Source: Spongospora subterranea f. sp. subterranea
Taxonomy: Eukaryota > Endomyxa: Phytomyxea > Phytomyxea > Plasmodiophorida
NCBI GenBank assembly: GCA_049724395.1
Contig: JAUGWO010000080.1
Location: 28,675 to 92,674 of the forward strand
Length of the DNA: 64,000 nucleotides
Direction: 5' to 3'
Shown: positions 9,992-20,423 of the stretch, in pieces
How the letters are laid out: the number at the start of each line of letters is the position of its first letter
Numbering within the stretch: the stretch's first letter is position 1
Program-made: the position numbers and the translations under genes
The notes under the pieces: generated by a model
Seen by the model: the letters and a program-made list of their open reading frames with translations, nothing else
Told to the model about the DNA's origin: nothing
Databases searched by the model: none

Positions 9992-11023
9992 CCGTTAATA
10001 CACCAGGACCCTAAATGGTTGTCAGGGCACCGATTTCAACGAGCTTAATGCGTTCTTATGTCATTCATGGGGATGCATTTGCTTTGACCCCGGCCGCCAA
10101 CCGTAGAGTTTTCGATTTCGTTTGGTGGAAAACGCATCGCACTAAGGAATGGCTTCAGGATGTGCATGCTGCTGGTTCGCACAGAATTTTCACTTCATCG
10201 GATAAACGAGAAGGTTCAGGTTTCCAGTGGGATTGACGTCTGAATATAGCTAGTGTATTGTTTGGCCTGCGGTTCCAAGTGTTTGCCGAGTCATAGCTGG
10301 TTCTTGTGGGCGGCCACCGAATTCATACTCGCGCTCCGACATCGCAGTTGTTCGCGACACCTACGTCGGGGCGCGAGTATGCGGTTGCCGCTAACAAGAA
10401 CCCATGTTGGAATAGATATTCCGCGAGGCGGCCAGTTAGACGCGCCAATTCAACGTCGAAACACATCGCCGAGTGGAAGGTGGAGGTGTTCGAGGATCCG
10501 TTCGAGGCACATATCGAAGGTGGAGGATTCGTTCGAGGCACATATCGAAGGTGGAGGGTTCGTTCGAGGCGCAGTTCAATGTGCCCGGATTACGATCCAT
10601 ATCGTTTTTCCCGCATGTGAGGCAACGCATTCAGCAATATGAGATGGACCGAGCGATATCCGAGGACAACATGGAGGCAATGGGCGCGGTGGTCGCAACG
10701 TCACCCTCCAAACAATCCGAAATGGTGGTAATGCGTATATGCTTGGTGTTATTCTATTCAAATATGATGTCAACAGCACATAAACTATTGTTGCCTGGCA
10801 TGTTTCAAGTTGTGGCAAATATGATGTCAACAGCACATAAACTATTGTTGCCTGGCATGTTTCAAGTGTTGCAGCCAGTGGACAATCCACGTTAGGACAG
10901 AGCATAAAAACCTCCAGCGACAGATGGACGTAGCAGACGATAAGCAATTTTACAAATTACTGCTGATGCGCGATGTTCCCAACCCGCACTGCATAGAATC
11001 CCCCGCCGCCGCTAGCGCCAACC
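9992..11023. other. No recognisable gene; small tandem duplications
   Basis: Open frames here match nothing I recognise. Two local duplications are visible: a 31-bp unit (TTCGAGGCACATATCGAAGG...) present about 2.3 times at 10501-10572, and a 57-bp unit (ATATGATGTCAACAGCACAT...) duplicated at 10760-10873. The latter adds 19 codons to a plus-strand open frame (10473-10895) of unknown meaning. Confidence 0.6.
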
Positions 11024-11135
11024 TTAATAGGGTGATGACCTCACTATTGGGAGGTTCCATGGGGTTGAGCCTGTATACAACAGGTGACTGTCGCAGGTGA
11101 TTGGAATGCACAACACGTCATGAAATGAAAAATGT

Positions 11136-11378
11136 TTATAAAATGCGCATTTCCGCGATCGACGCCTCGTTGACCTCACAACCGACATGAGCCACCCATG
11201 CGCGGAGGTGTGCAAGACACTTGTTGATTGTCTTTGATATACTTTCGGCTCCTTTCCGATAACCTTCGCAGTTGTATTCATGGTCAATGATTTGTTTCTT
11301 TTGACCAAGCGTCAGCCTAACCCGCTTTCCCGCAACCATTGCATCACTGGCCATTTTCAGTGCTTCCCCAATTATCAT
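11136..11378 (-). pseudogene. pogo/Tigger-like transposase N-terminal scrap
   Basis: An 80-codon minus-strand frame with AGKRVRLTLGQKKQIIDHEY followed by NCEGYRKGAESISKTIN. This resembles the CENP-B/psq helix-turn-helix at the start of pogo/Tigger transposases. No DDE catalytic domain follows downstream, so it is a remnant at best. The assignment rests on one short motif. Confidence 0.45.
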
Positions 11379-11835
11379 ACGTACCGTATTGTAGATTAGT
11401 GTACAGTGTACAATGAGTTTCTATTTATAGCTTTTGTTACGGACATTGATACACACTGACTTCCTGCTTTGGTCAGCTCCACCCACAGACCAACACCCAC
11501 AGACCAACACCCACGGACTAAAACGCCCAATAATTATTCCCCAAAATAAGTGCGTCGCTATTGTTGTACACAGTAGGAGTAGTATTCAGGGGGTCTCCCT
11601 CCCCCACCGCACATGATGACAAATGACGACGAGTGCTTGATATAATGTTCGTATTCCTCTTGTCGAGTCAACAATATTTCGTTGTTGGACTCGATTCATA
11701 ACAAAATACCTCGTACCAACTTCTGTCCCGGCAAAACCTATCGAGAAGGTGTTGGCCTTTCCCACACGATCAAGTGTGACATGTACTGATCATGTGTGTT
11801 GGACTTGATTATATTCCGTCTTTTGTTGGTCACTA
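11379..11835. other. No recognisable gene
   Basis: Low-information sequence between the pogo-like scrap and the mariner-like transposase. It may contain the 5' end of the mariner element; I could not define a terminal inverted repeat. Confidence 0.4.
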
Positions 11836-13870
11836 ATGGATATCCCAGGTAGAGAGAGAAATGGTATTTTGACTAGCGTTCAACGCCTGGCTGTTTTCAC
11901 CTTTCTTGTGGCAAGAAACAAGGATCCTGACGGTTTTCACAAATTGAGGACAGACACATTCCATGCCGCCCCTGCCGCTGCTGCAGTTTTCAAAGTGACC
12001 GCGGCAAGTACATCTATCATGAACCGTACATTGAACCGCTTCAAGATATTTAATAAACTGTACGGTCCGATTTGTGCTATGCTCACTTCAAACAACGGCT
12101 TATTTTAGGTTCAGTTGACATCGTTAAGACTGATTTCGTGACAGTTTGTCCGAACCAACATTGTTCCCGTATAACTTTCTCATCTCCCTGTTATCTTCCG
12201 TCGTGCTCTTTCTCCCCTTCCCTTTATTCATCTCTCTGTTGTCGATCCCCCTCAACTTTCGGTTATCGCGTTCTTCCTGTTATCTCTCGCCTCGTTCTTT
12301 CTCTCTCTGTTATCACTCTCCATCGCGCCGTCCAGCAATACCAAATCTTGATCGCCCGCTCATTCGCTCATTATGACCAACGGGGAAGCTCCTTCAACTC
12401 GCCAATCTGCGAAAGCACAATTGAAAGAGACATTGGCCGAGTTTGCCCGATTTCGGCTAGACACCGAGTCTCGAATCACCAGTCTGCTCAACCAAAATGT
12501 GACCCTGATGTAGCAGCAAGTTCCTAACAGCCCTCCAACTCTAACGACATCAACGTCCCTTACAGCACAGCGGGTCCCGAAGCTCAAAATGCCAGAGTCT
12601 TATGGAGGCAACCGATCTGATTTCCGGCATTGGTTGAAGCAAGTCAAACAATTTTTGGCTGCACAACCTTTTCGGTTGATTCCCAACGGATTGCCCTGAT
12701 CTGTTCGTTGTTGACTGGGCAAGCTCGCGCTTGGGTCACTCCTTATTTCGGTTCTTCGTGTTCAACATGGAACGATCTCGCGGTTTTCCTAACGGCGTTC
12801 ACCGTCGCTTTTGATGATCCGGATCGTTCAGAAAATTTACAATCGCGGCCGTCAATCTTTGGCAGAAGGAAACTTGATTCCCGACCTGAAAGTCGACACG
12901 CGGGCAGACCAGGGCGAAAAGGAAGAGTGGATTGGATGTGGAGGCCATCTCCGCTACCCCGTTGATATTACGTCAGAATATTCGCTCAATGGTACACCAC
13001 TTGAAAAATTCGAAAACCACACTGCATCGCCGTATTAAGGAGCCAGCGATCATAAAGCCACATACTAGCGCTATCAAACCATTTTTAACGAAACAACCCA
13101 TGTCAATGTTGTGCAGTACTGCATTTCCCACCTGAACTTCAATTCATTGCCCAATGAGTACTCGTTTGACGCCATTCTTAACACGATTATAAGACATGGT
13201 TCTACTTGACAAAAGCGAGCAACCGCTATTAGTTGGCAGCAGGAGAGGAACCTCCACATCGCACCGCCAAACGCAAGAGCTTTATTACAAAGGTGATGTT
13301 CTTGGCGGCGGCGATGAAGACGACTCGTTTACACAGCGAATATTTGACGGGAACATTGGTATCTGGGCTTTTGCCAAAGCTGAAGTGCGAAGAAGAATAG
13401 GCAAAACAAGCCAGCAGGAACAATGGAGACCCAAAGCAATTACTTCCATTGGAAAAGCAGAGATTTACGAATGTGATGCTATCATAATGCTAAAACCGCA
13501 TCCTCGGGGAGATGCCCCAATCATATCAGCTGCATTGAGGACCCTGACAGGACAAAGGATGTGAAATTCAAATATGCCAACAGCCGGACGTTTAACCTGC
13601 GGGAGCTCTGAGTCAGTTTGTCGTTCGTTTCCCGGTTCAAAATCGTCTGTAAAGTATTTGAATGTGCTGGATCTCGGATTCTTCCTCGCTAGTCAGAGCT
13701 TACAACATCAACCGCCTCAGCGCAGGATAGACGACCTTGTTTTTGCGACAGAGAAAGCTTTCATGGAACTGCATTGAACAATGTCTTCAACCCTGCGAGG
13801 TTGCATGGTTGAAGTAATGACGTGCAATGGGGGGAAGGCGTCGCTGATGATAAATAATCAGGTCCTATTC
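11836..13870 (+). mobile_element. Mariner-like transposase, broken and split by a Gypsy fragment
   Basis: The N-terminal part (11836-12035) has the helix-turn-helix region (LTSVQRLAVFTFLVARNKDP, AAAAVFKVTAASTSI). The protein resumes after 12830 with NRGRQSLAEGNLIPDLK and KTTLHRRIKE. It then has a catalytic-type block around 13185-13320 (DEKWF-like segment, partly altered to KTWFYLTKA) and a C-terminal block at 13720-13810 (RIDDLVFATEKAFMELH, then LRGCMVEVM). This order is that of a Tc1/mariner-type transposase with the DEKWF motif. Several frameshifts and stops are present, so it is inactive. The gap between the two halves is filled by Gypsy 5' sequence and gag (12120-12830). Confidence 0.75.
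12120..12830 (+). pseudogene. Gypsy 5' region and gag fragment inserted in the mariner transposase
   Basis: Starts near TTCGTGACAGTTTGTCCGAA, also found upstream of the gag at 2079. Gag begins at about 12374 (MTNGEAPSTRQSAKAQLKET). An in-frame TAG follows RITSLLNQNVTLM. After a frame change near 12670, the capsid block (LTGQARAWVTPYFGSSCSTW) runs to AFDDPDR and stops dead against mariner sequence at about 12830. Only the first third of a Gypsy is present, so a truncated copy was captured or the remainder deleted. Confidence 0.75.
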
Positions 13871-14662
13871 GTTGGATTGCCCAATCGAAGTCGTTAACCA
13901 AGCGAACAAATTGATTATTGACTCCGTGACGAACCCATAAAATAAATTTTCGACAGGTTTTATGGGACAAAGATTAAGTCCGTTTGGATAGGTTTTTTCT
14001 GTTGTCGAAATGGAGTATTGTTTTCTAAGCAATCCATTGCAATGATGGTGGGAATGACGTGAACCGACCTATCGAGTGCTCCGCGGGTAATAGCATTGCG
14101 GATCCAGTCGATATTCCAGCAGGGCCAGTGATGTGAGAGCATGTTCAGTTGGTACACTGTACACAGTGTCCCGTCAGGTCGCCCCTCAACCCTGGCGGGT
14201 GACCACCACCCGGCGGGCAGCAATATGTCGCCAGTCACGTCAGCGCGTCAAGTCGGTATCTCCGTCGAGGCCCTGGGGTCACATGATAAGTCGGGTACTC
14301 TCACAGACTCGGTAGTCTCCACCAAGTCATCACCACCTCCCCCTCCCGAGCGGGTAGCGCCACCGTCCCTCAATCATCTCCTGGACCCTTATTGCTCAAG
14401 TTTAGTCGCTGGTCCCATCCCCCTAAGTTCATTACGTCGCTTAATTACCCAGATACTGATGCCGGCACAACCCCGTTGCCATTCGCGTTCAACGATTGCT
14501 TGATATTGGTAAAACATCATTGGCCCAAAAACACATATGCCGTCGTTTCTTGAGCCGACGAAAACGGTTTTCCATTTTTTCATTTTCTACCGCGCGTGCC
14601 TTTTTACATCGTAATTTAAAGATGACTTTAGTTGTGCTGCTATTGTCGTTTCCTCGTTGCCG
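13871..14662. other. No recognisable gene
   Basis: Open frames on both strands (e.g. 13960-14238 minus, 14141-14503 plus) match nothing I recognise. The last 100 bases are presumably the promoter and 5' leader of the PP2A gene that starts at 14663. Confidence 0.4.
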
Positions 14663-16522
14663 ATGAGCTCAAATACCCATGAGCTATCGGCACAGTGGAG
14701 TTTCAGTCAGACTATTGGGGACGATAACGGCGATCAGGACAAAGAGCAGGACTATATATCGGCTGTGGCCTTTTCGCCCAACGGCGCTTACGTAGCGGTC
14801 GGGAACAGGTCGGGCAAGATCTGGATCCACCAGGAACGGCAGGATAAGCAGGTGTGTATTGGTTGGCGACAGCACCCGCTTGGACAGTCCGAATAAGGGG
14901 CCTTATAGATTGGTGTCAAGCGCCACTATGAACACTACACGTATTTCCAGAGCCATAAACACGATATCGACTATTTAAAGAGCCAGTACATAGCGGAGAA
15001 GATCAATATGATTAGATGGTGCCCCAATGTGCATAAGTCGCAGATGCTTCTCTCAACCAATGGTATATCTTATATTGTGGCGCAACTATAACGTCAGTTT
15101 CCAATGCTATTCATCACAGATAAGACAATTAAGCTATGGAAAATGTTTACCCATTTTATGCACAATTCGACCAACTTGCACTCCGGTTTTATCTCGGATA
15201 TTTCGCAAGTTCGCATCCCTCAGCTAACTGATGTTGATTCTGTTCCTGCATGCTCATTGAAATGTTCATTTGCCAACGCTCACATTTACCACATCAACTC
15301 GTATGTTTTTGATTTCCCTCGTTTGGGTCACATGCTCATATTTCAAAATTGTTCTTTCAGGATTTCCCTGTGCACCGATCATGAGACATTCATCAGCAGT
15401 GACGACCTTCGCATCAATATGTGGAATCTCACTGTGCCAAATATCAGCTTCAATATGGTCGATTTGAGGCCTGACAATATGGATGACCTGACTGAGGTGA
15501 TCACCTCAGCGCAGTACGTCCAGCATATATCCTCCTTGATCTAGCGTGTTTTCATCGCCTATCTCCGTTTATTAGTTTCCACCCGATTCATTGCCATCAG
15601 CTGCTCTTCAGTTCCAGTCGTGGCCTGATTAGGATAATGGTACAATTGAATCGCACACTCGTCAACATGTTTTAATGTCGGGTTGGGGCAGGACATGAGA
15701 GAGAAGGCGCTATTATCGGCCCCTGGCATATTACTTGAATCAGACACTGACCCGTCAACCAGATCGTTCTTTTCTGAGATCATCTCATCTATATCAGATG
15801 CGACCTATAGCCCTGATGGCAGGTAGGTTCATTTTGTTGAGGTCGCTAATTATGGTGTTCACTCGATTTGTCAGGTTTGTAGCTTCTCGAGATTACCTAT
15901 CGGTTCGAATATGGGATATTCATTATCCTAAGCGGCCCCTTCATGTTCTGCCAGTTCATGACGCTATCAAGTCTTGCTTATCCGAAGTCTACGAGGTGCG
16001 TCGAACGTCGTATGAGATCTGGTCATCCACCCTCGATTCACGTTCTTTCCAGAACGATTCAATATTCGATAAGTTTGAAATTTGCGCTTCGTCGACGTGT
16101 TCCCGAAGGGTAGTGACTGGGTCTTACAATAATGAGGCCATCATATATAATTGGGACGACCATTCTGTTGAGAAGATCGCTCCAGTCCCAACAGGTTTTA
16201 TGTGTTCAAATACTTACCTCATATGGATTGAATCGGAATTAACACCTGTTTTTTCTTTCAGTGGATCAGAATCAAGCGTTCTCTTCATTTGAAGTCCAGT
16301 CTTATGACTCGACAATGATGAGGCGGCCGGTACCCTGCCTTCTTGATATGTCGTCCGCGTTGTTTTTCTCATTTCGCTCCTTTTTGTTTTCAGGATCTAG
16401 TCCCACAACCTTCCGCGGCCATAGATTTCGATCGTAAATGTCTGCATGTTTCATGGCATCCTACTGACGATGTAATTGCCGTTGCATCAAAGACCGATCT
16501 GAATATATTCCAAAGGCGTTAG
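14663..16522 (+). CDS. PP2A regulatory subunit B (B55/PR55 family)
   Basis: A WD-repeat B55 subunit of protein phosphatase 2A, which directs the phosphatase core to its substrates. Start ATG at 14663 (MSSNTHELSAQWSFSQTIGD). Diagnostic blocks in order: DYISAVAFSPNGAYVAVGNR, DIDYLKSQYIAEKINMIRW, DKTIKLWK, FANAHIYHINS, ETFISSDDLRINMWNL, SFNMVDLRPDNMDDLTEVIT, RSFFSEIISSISDATYSPDG, ASRDYLSVRIWDIHYPKRPL, NDSIFDKFEI, VVTGSYNNEAIIYNWD, and the C-terminus CLHVSWHPTDDVIAVASKT ending at TAG 16520-16522. About eight short introns (roughly 45-80 bp) with clear GT-AG ends separate the exons; one example is CAG before GACATGAGAGAGAAG. All parts of the family are present, so this is an intact single-copy host gene. 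Confidence 0.93.
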
Positions 16523-16765
16523 GATTATATCAATATCTCCATATTATTATATATCATTTATTAATAAAACTTTGATTTAAATCATATGTTGATGTCCGAT
16601 TCATCGCCACGACATTCTGTTGAAGTCATTGGTTGTCACCAGCCAGCCATCTTCCCTCTCTGATGGTGTGCGTCCCGGTCGATCACGTATTTCCATGGAA
16701 TATCTTCTTAGTCGGCATCATATCCCCATTCGTCACCATCGACGCACAGTGAAAACCTCATTATC

Positions 16766-19700
16766 ATGACGCTGACGTCCGATCAGATCAACATAATCCG
16801 GTCCAACCGCGATCTAGTTAGATTATGTCCACAATCATTAGTGGATCGTTTGATTCCTTTGATGCATGTGAAACATGGCGATATAAATGAGGTGATCATT
16901 AGCCAAGGAGATCGACATTGCGATTATCTGTATATCATTCTGCAAGGATCAGCTGGCGTATATCATAATCCTAATTTTTCTGCAACTCCAGTGTCATCGA
17001 AAGTATAACCCCTCTACCGTTTTGGCTCGGTTTCGTGATCTTAGTTTCGTTGGCGATCAGACGGCAAAAGGATGGGGGCGGGTGAAGCATCAGATGGACC
17101 TGAGGCGATATGGTCAACTTGTGTCATTATTATCGCGATCTGATCAGCATCCTCCATCTCACGTATTCCTATCCCACTCGTACCCTGCCTCTCAATCCTT
17201 GATCTCGTCGTCAACGGATCTGGTTTACGTCGCACTATCAATATCGGATTACGAGAATGAAGCAATATTTGATCAGGTAGTGAAAAACTGGCATCAAACG
17301 AACAAATGATGGAATGCTGGCCAATAGGTCTGTATTCATGGTGATCCATCCTTAATGGCATCCTATCAAGTTCTGTGTCGCTCTTCTGATATTGCGTATT
17401 CATCATCATCATGTTCGCCATTATTCGATATGCTCTTTGAACTCGTTCCAATCACTAGATGTGCAACGCAATCGCCTACTCAGCTCTCGTATTTATACAA
17501 TCATGTGTCATTGAAGGAGCTGCGTAGCGATGATCCGGTCAATACTAAAGGTGTCGTCATGATTATATTAATGGGATCGGTCATGATAACCGATCATGGC
17601 CAGTGTATTAAGGTATCCACTTCATTCAATTGCTTTAACTCAACATCTCATCTCCTATAGATAATGGGTCCTGGCGCCGTATTGGGGTCATATCCAGGTC
17701 AAGTTGGTGACAGTCTATCGCCATCCTGTAACATAGTGTGCCGCCAAGTAACATCATTATGTAGGTGCCCCCCACCCCCCATTACTGTCAACTGTGTATC
17801 ACATATCTGTAACATCATGACCCAATCATATACGCTATAGACCTCATTGTTACACTGCAGTCTATACACTGACATTTGTCATGTCGTGATTCCGTGTTAC
17901 ATCACACCACTACACCTCGCTTGACTGCGTTCCGTTGCATCAATCCTCGTTACTGTCAATCACAGTTCTCACTCTCCTCGTTACCGTCAATTACAGTTGT
18001 CATTTTCCTCGTTGATGCCTATTATTACCGTATCCATCATTACTCCATATCCCAACGTATTGCCATTGTTCATCACACAATCCCTCTTTACTCTGCATAT
18101 CAATGATCATTTTTTTACAGGTGCTATTCCTCTGTCGCTTCTTTCGTATTTTCTGTCATTATCCAGTCCAATATACGACAATACCTCAGTTGCGACATCA
18201 TTATCGGTTTCCCCAGGCACTCGGTCCGATGAACAGTGCCTGGCTATCATTGCTTCGTTGCCCAATCTATTCATGCAGCTTGACCATGTGCATGCCATGC
18301 GATTATCTAATATGATATATGTTGAGGAGTTCAAACCCTCTTCTCTTGTATTTTCCCAAGGGGATCCTGCTGACAAGGCATACTGTATTCTAGACGGAAC
18401 CATAACGGTATATTCTAGAGGGAATCCTGGGCCCAACACCACCAAGTCTACCGCTCTGCCTCCTCTCATGATGCTATCGTCGTCACAGTATCGCCAGGAA
18501 CCAGGTAATCCCCATGTGGCAAATCCAGCATATTTCAGCGTGTTCACCCTCTCAATTCCAGGCAAAGAAATTTTCACAGCGTCCTCTGGAAATGTTATCG
18601 GGATGGAGGCATCATCTGGCGCTCGATCACCCTATAACTACACTGCTATTGCTCATTCTGCCGCTCATTTGGCCATTGTAAGTTGGTGAATTGGAAAATT
18701 CATCATTGGTGTTTGATATTCATTGTCAGGTTGATCGGAAATCATTTCGAGATGTTATCGAGTTCGCTTCTCAAAGTGACTTAATGTCATCCGATGTGCT
18801 GAAGATAATGAAAAAAGCAAAGTCGGAGCGGACGGATGAAGATCTGAACAGTTATGGTGTGCATTGTATATGCTTCCACTCTTGACAGAATGTGGACACA
18901 GCTTTAGTTAGGGCGTTGAAGCTGGTGAAGCTCTTTACTGATATGACCCGGGATAATCGCTTAAATACGGTCTGCGTGCATAATTAGTTTTCACAACAGG
19001 AACAATTTTTCAAATTTTCTTCGCCCAGATCAGACTGCTTGAACTCAAAGTAGTTCCTCCCTTGTCGTTGATTTTTGAGCAAGGCGATCCGGGAGAAAAC
19101 TTCTATTTTATAGCCAATGTAAGCATCAAAAAACAAATGGCATCGCGACTCATCCGGATTGGCAATTAGGGATCTGTTTCAATTCATAAATCGGATAATG
19201 ACGCTAACGAAACTAGTAACTCCAGAGTTAAGCATCGCTTCAGTTTGGCTCAAGTTGGCTATCGTCGTATCAGAAAGCAGAAATGAGATTGGATGCTTAC
19301 AGGCCAAACAAAGGACAGTTTTAACCAGGGGAAAGCCAAGTCGCAGGGAGAAGAAGGATACAGAAGAAGAGGATTTGGACGACGATGATGATATTGTGTC
19401 ATACAACGCGGCTGAACATGCACATGAGCTATCAGCTTTAGACACGATATGTCAGTAAAGTATTTTGCCATAATTCCAGTTTACTAAGCTATATGGCCAA
19501 AGTTCTATTCAACGAGCAACTCGCGCCGCTTTTCGGTGACTGTGTTAGGACGGCAACTGTCGGCGACACATTTGGGGAGCTGGCGCTGCTTCATGGAGCT
19601 CCTAGAGCCGCTACAGTTATCACCAGAGAATCCACTACATTTTTTATTATCGATAGACGATGCTTTCTCAGGTGCGTCTTTAAATTTGAGCATGCTCTTC

Positions 19701-20050
19701 GACTAAAGAGTCTTTTGCAGGTCTCAACGCACAGTTGATCCCTATGGCCCAGGATCGCTAGCAACATTCATCAAATCAATCTATGAATTTCAGACCTGCA
19801 GACGAAAAGGTACATAGTTAGGAAATAGCCCATGATGAAATGTCGATGTAACGGACATGATGGAAGATTTGTTGAGGTTAACACATAGCGGCTGTGATTT
19901 GAAGAAATACAAAGAAAGCGAGATAATATGTAAGCAGGGTGACGAAGGGGACAATGTGTTCATTATACTAGAAGGAGAGGTGAAATTGACACAAAAGGTA
20001 GATTTGCAACACAGAAAATATAATCAAACCGAGCTCGTTTCCTAATATAG
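16766..20050 (+). CDS. Protein with multiple cyclic-nucleotide-binding domains
   Basis: A multi-exon gene with up to five cNMP-binding (CNBD) folds. A: 16766-17300 (SQGDRHCDYLYIILQGSAGV; later TDLVYVALSISDYENEAIF). B: about 17500-17760 (GVVMIILMGSVMITDHGQC, IMGPGAVLGSY after an intron). C: 18236-18760 (FSQGDPADKAYCILDGTITV; GNVIGMEASSG; VDRKSFRDVIEFASQ). D: 19028-19740 (FEQGDPGENFYFIAN; GDTFGELALLHGAPRAATVI). E: 19857-20045 (ICKQGDEGDNVFIILEGEVK). Only domain D has a canonical phosphate-binding cassette (FGE-LAL-x-PRAAT), so it is the best candidate to bind cAMP or cGMP. An acidic linker (EEEDLDDDDD) splits domain D. No kinase, channel or GEF domain is seen up to 20050. The start is the first ATG of domain A; splice sites are approximate, and the 3' end is uncertain because domain E lacks its cassette. 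Confidence 0.75.
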
Positions 20051-20113
20051 GTCTTTCTGCCGTCGTCGTCAACCTTTTCGACTAACCGTCACCAATCATG
20101 CTCAATTGACCTA

Positions 20114-20332
20114 TCATCCATCACTTCTGGGCAAATTGTTCACCCTGTCTACGGCGACGTGGAAAAGACGCAACATACCACCAGGCAAACTATCTAACAG
20201 AATATTCGGCAGTTTGTAACCCAGTGGTTTTAGGACTTTCTTATCGATCGTCGCCATCCGTCCGACTCGCATAATAAAACTGCCTGTCGCCACATTAACA
20301 CAGATATGCCCATCTGCAATATCAAGGCTCAA
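20114..20332 (-). CDS. Unrecognised small open frame or 3' exon
   Basis: A 72-codon minus-strand frame (SLDIADGHICVNVATGSFIM, then MATIDKKVLKPLGYKLPNIL) with protein-like composition, in the gap between the CNBD gene and the thioredoxin-PUL gene. It could be the end of a small gene with an upstream exon near 20380 (MKTSYVFDGGVVVTD). I do not recognise the family. Confidence 0.35.
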   Translation of the reverse strand: MSLDIADGHICVNVATGSFIMRVGRMATIDKKVLKPLGYKLPNILLDSLPGGMLRLFHVAVDRVNNLPRSDG

Positions 20333-20423
20333 CGCTATGGATCAGTTACGACAACGCCTCCATCAAACACGTATGATGTCTTCATTGCCTATGATTCGAT
20401 AAACTGCCAACACTTTATGCATA

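Noticed and set aside
11398-14165. GTGTACAGTGTAC at 11.40 kb and its inverse at 14.15 kb as mariner terminal inverted repeats
   Set aside because: The match is only about 13 bp and self-complementary in part, and no TA duplication or extension is visible.
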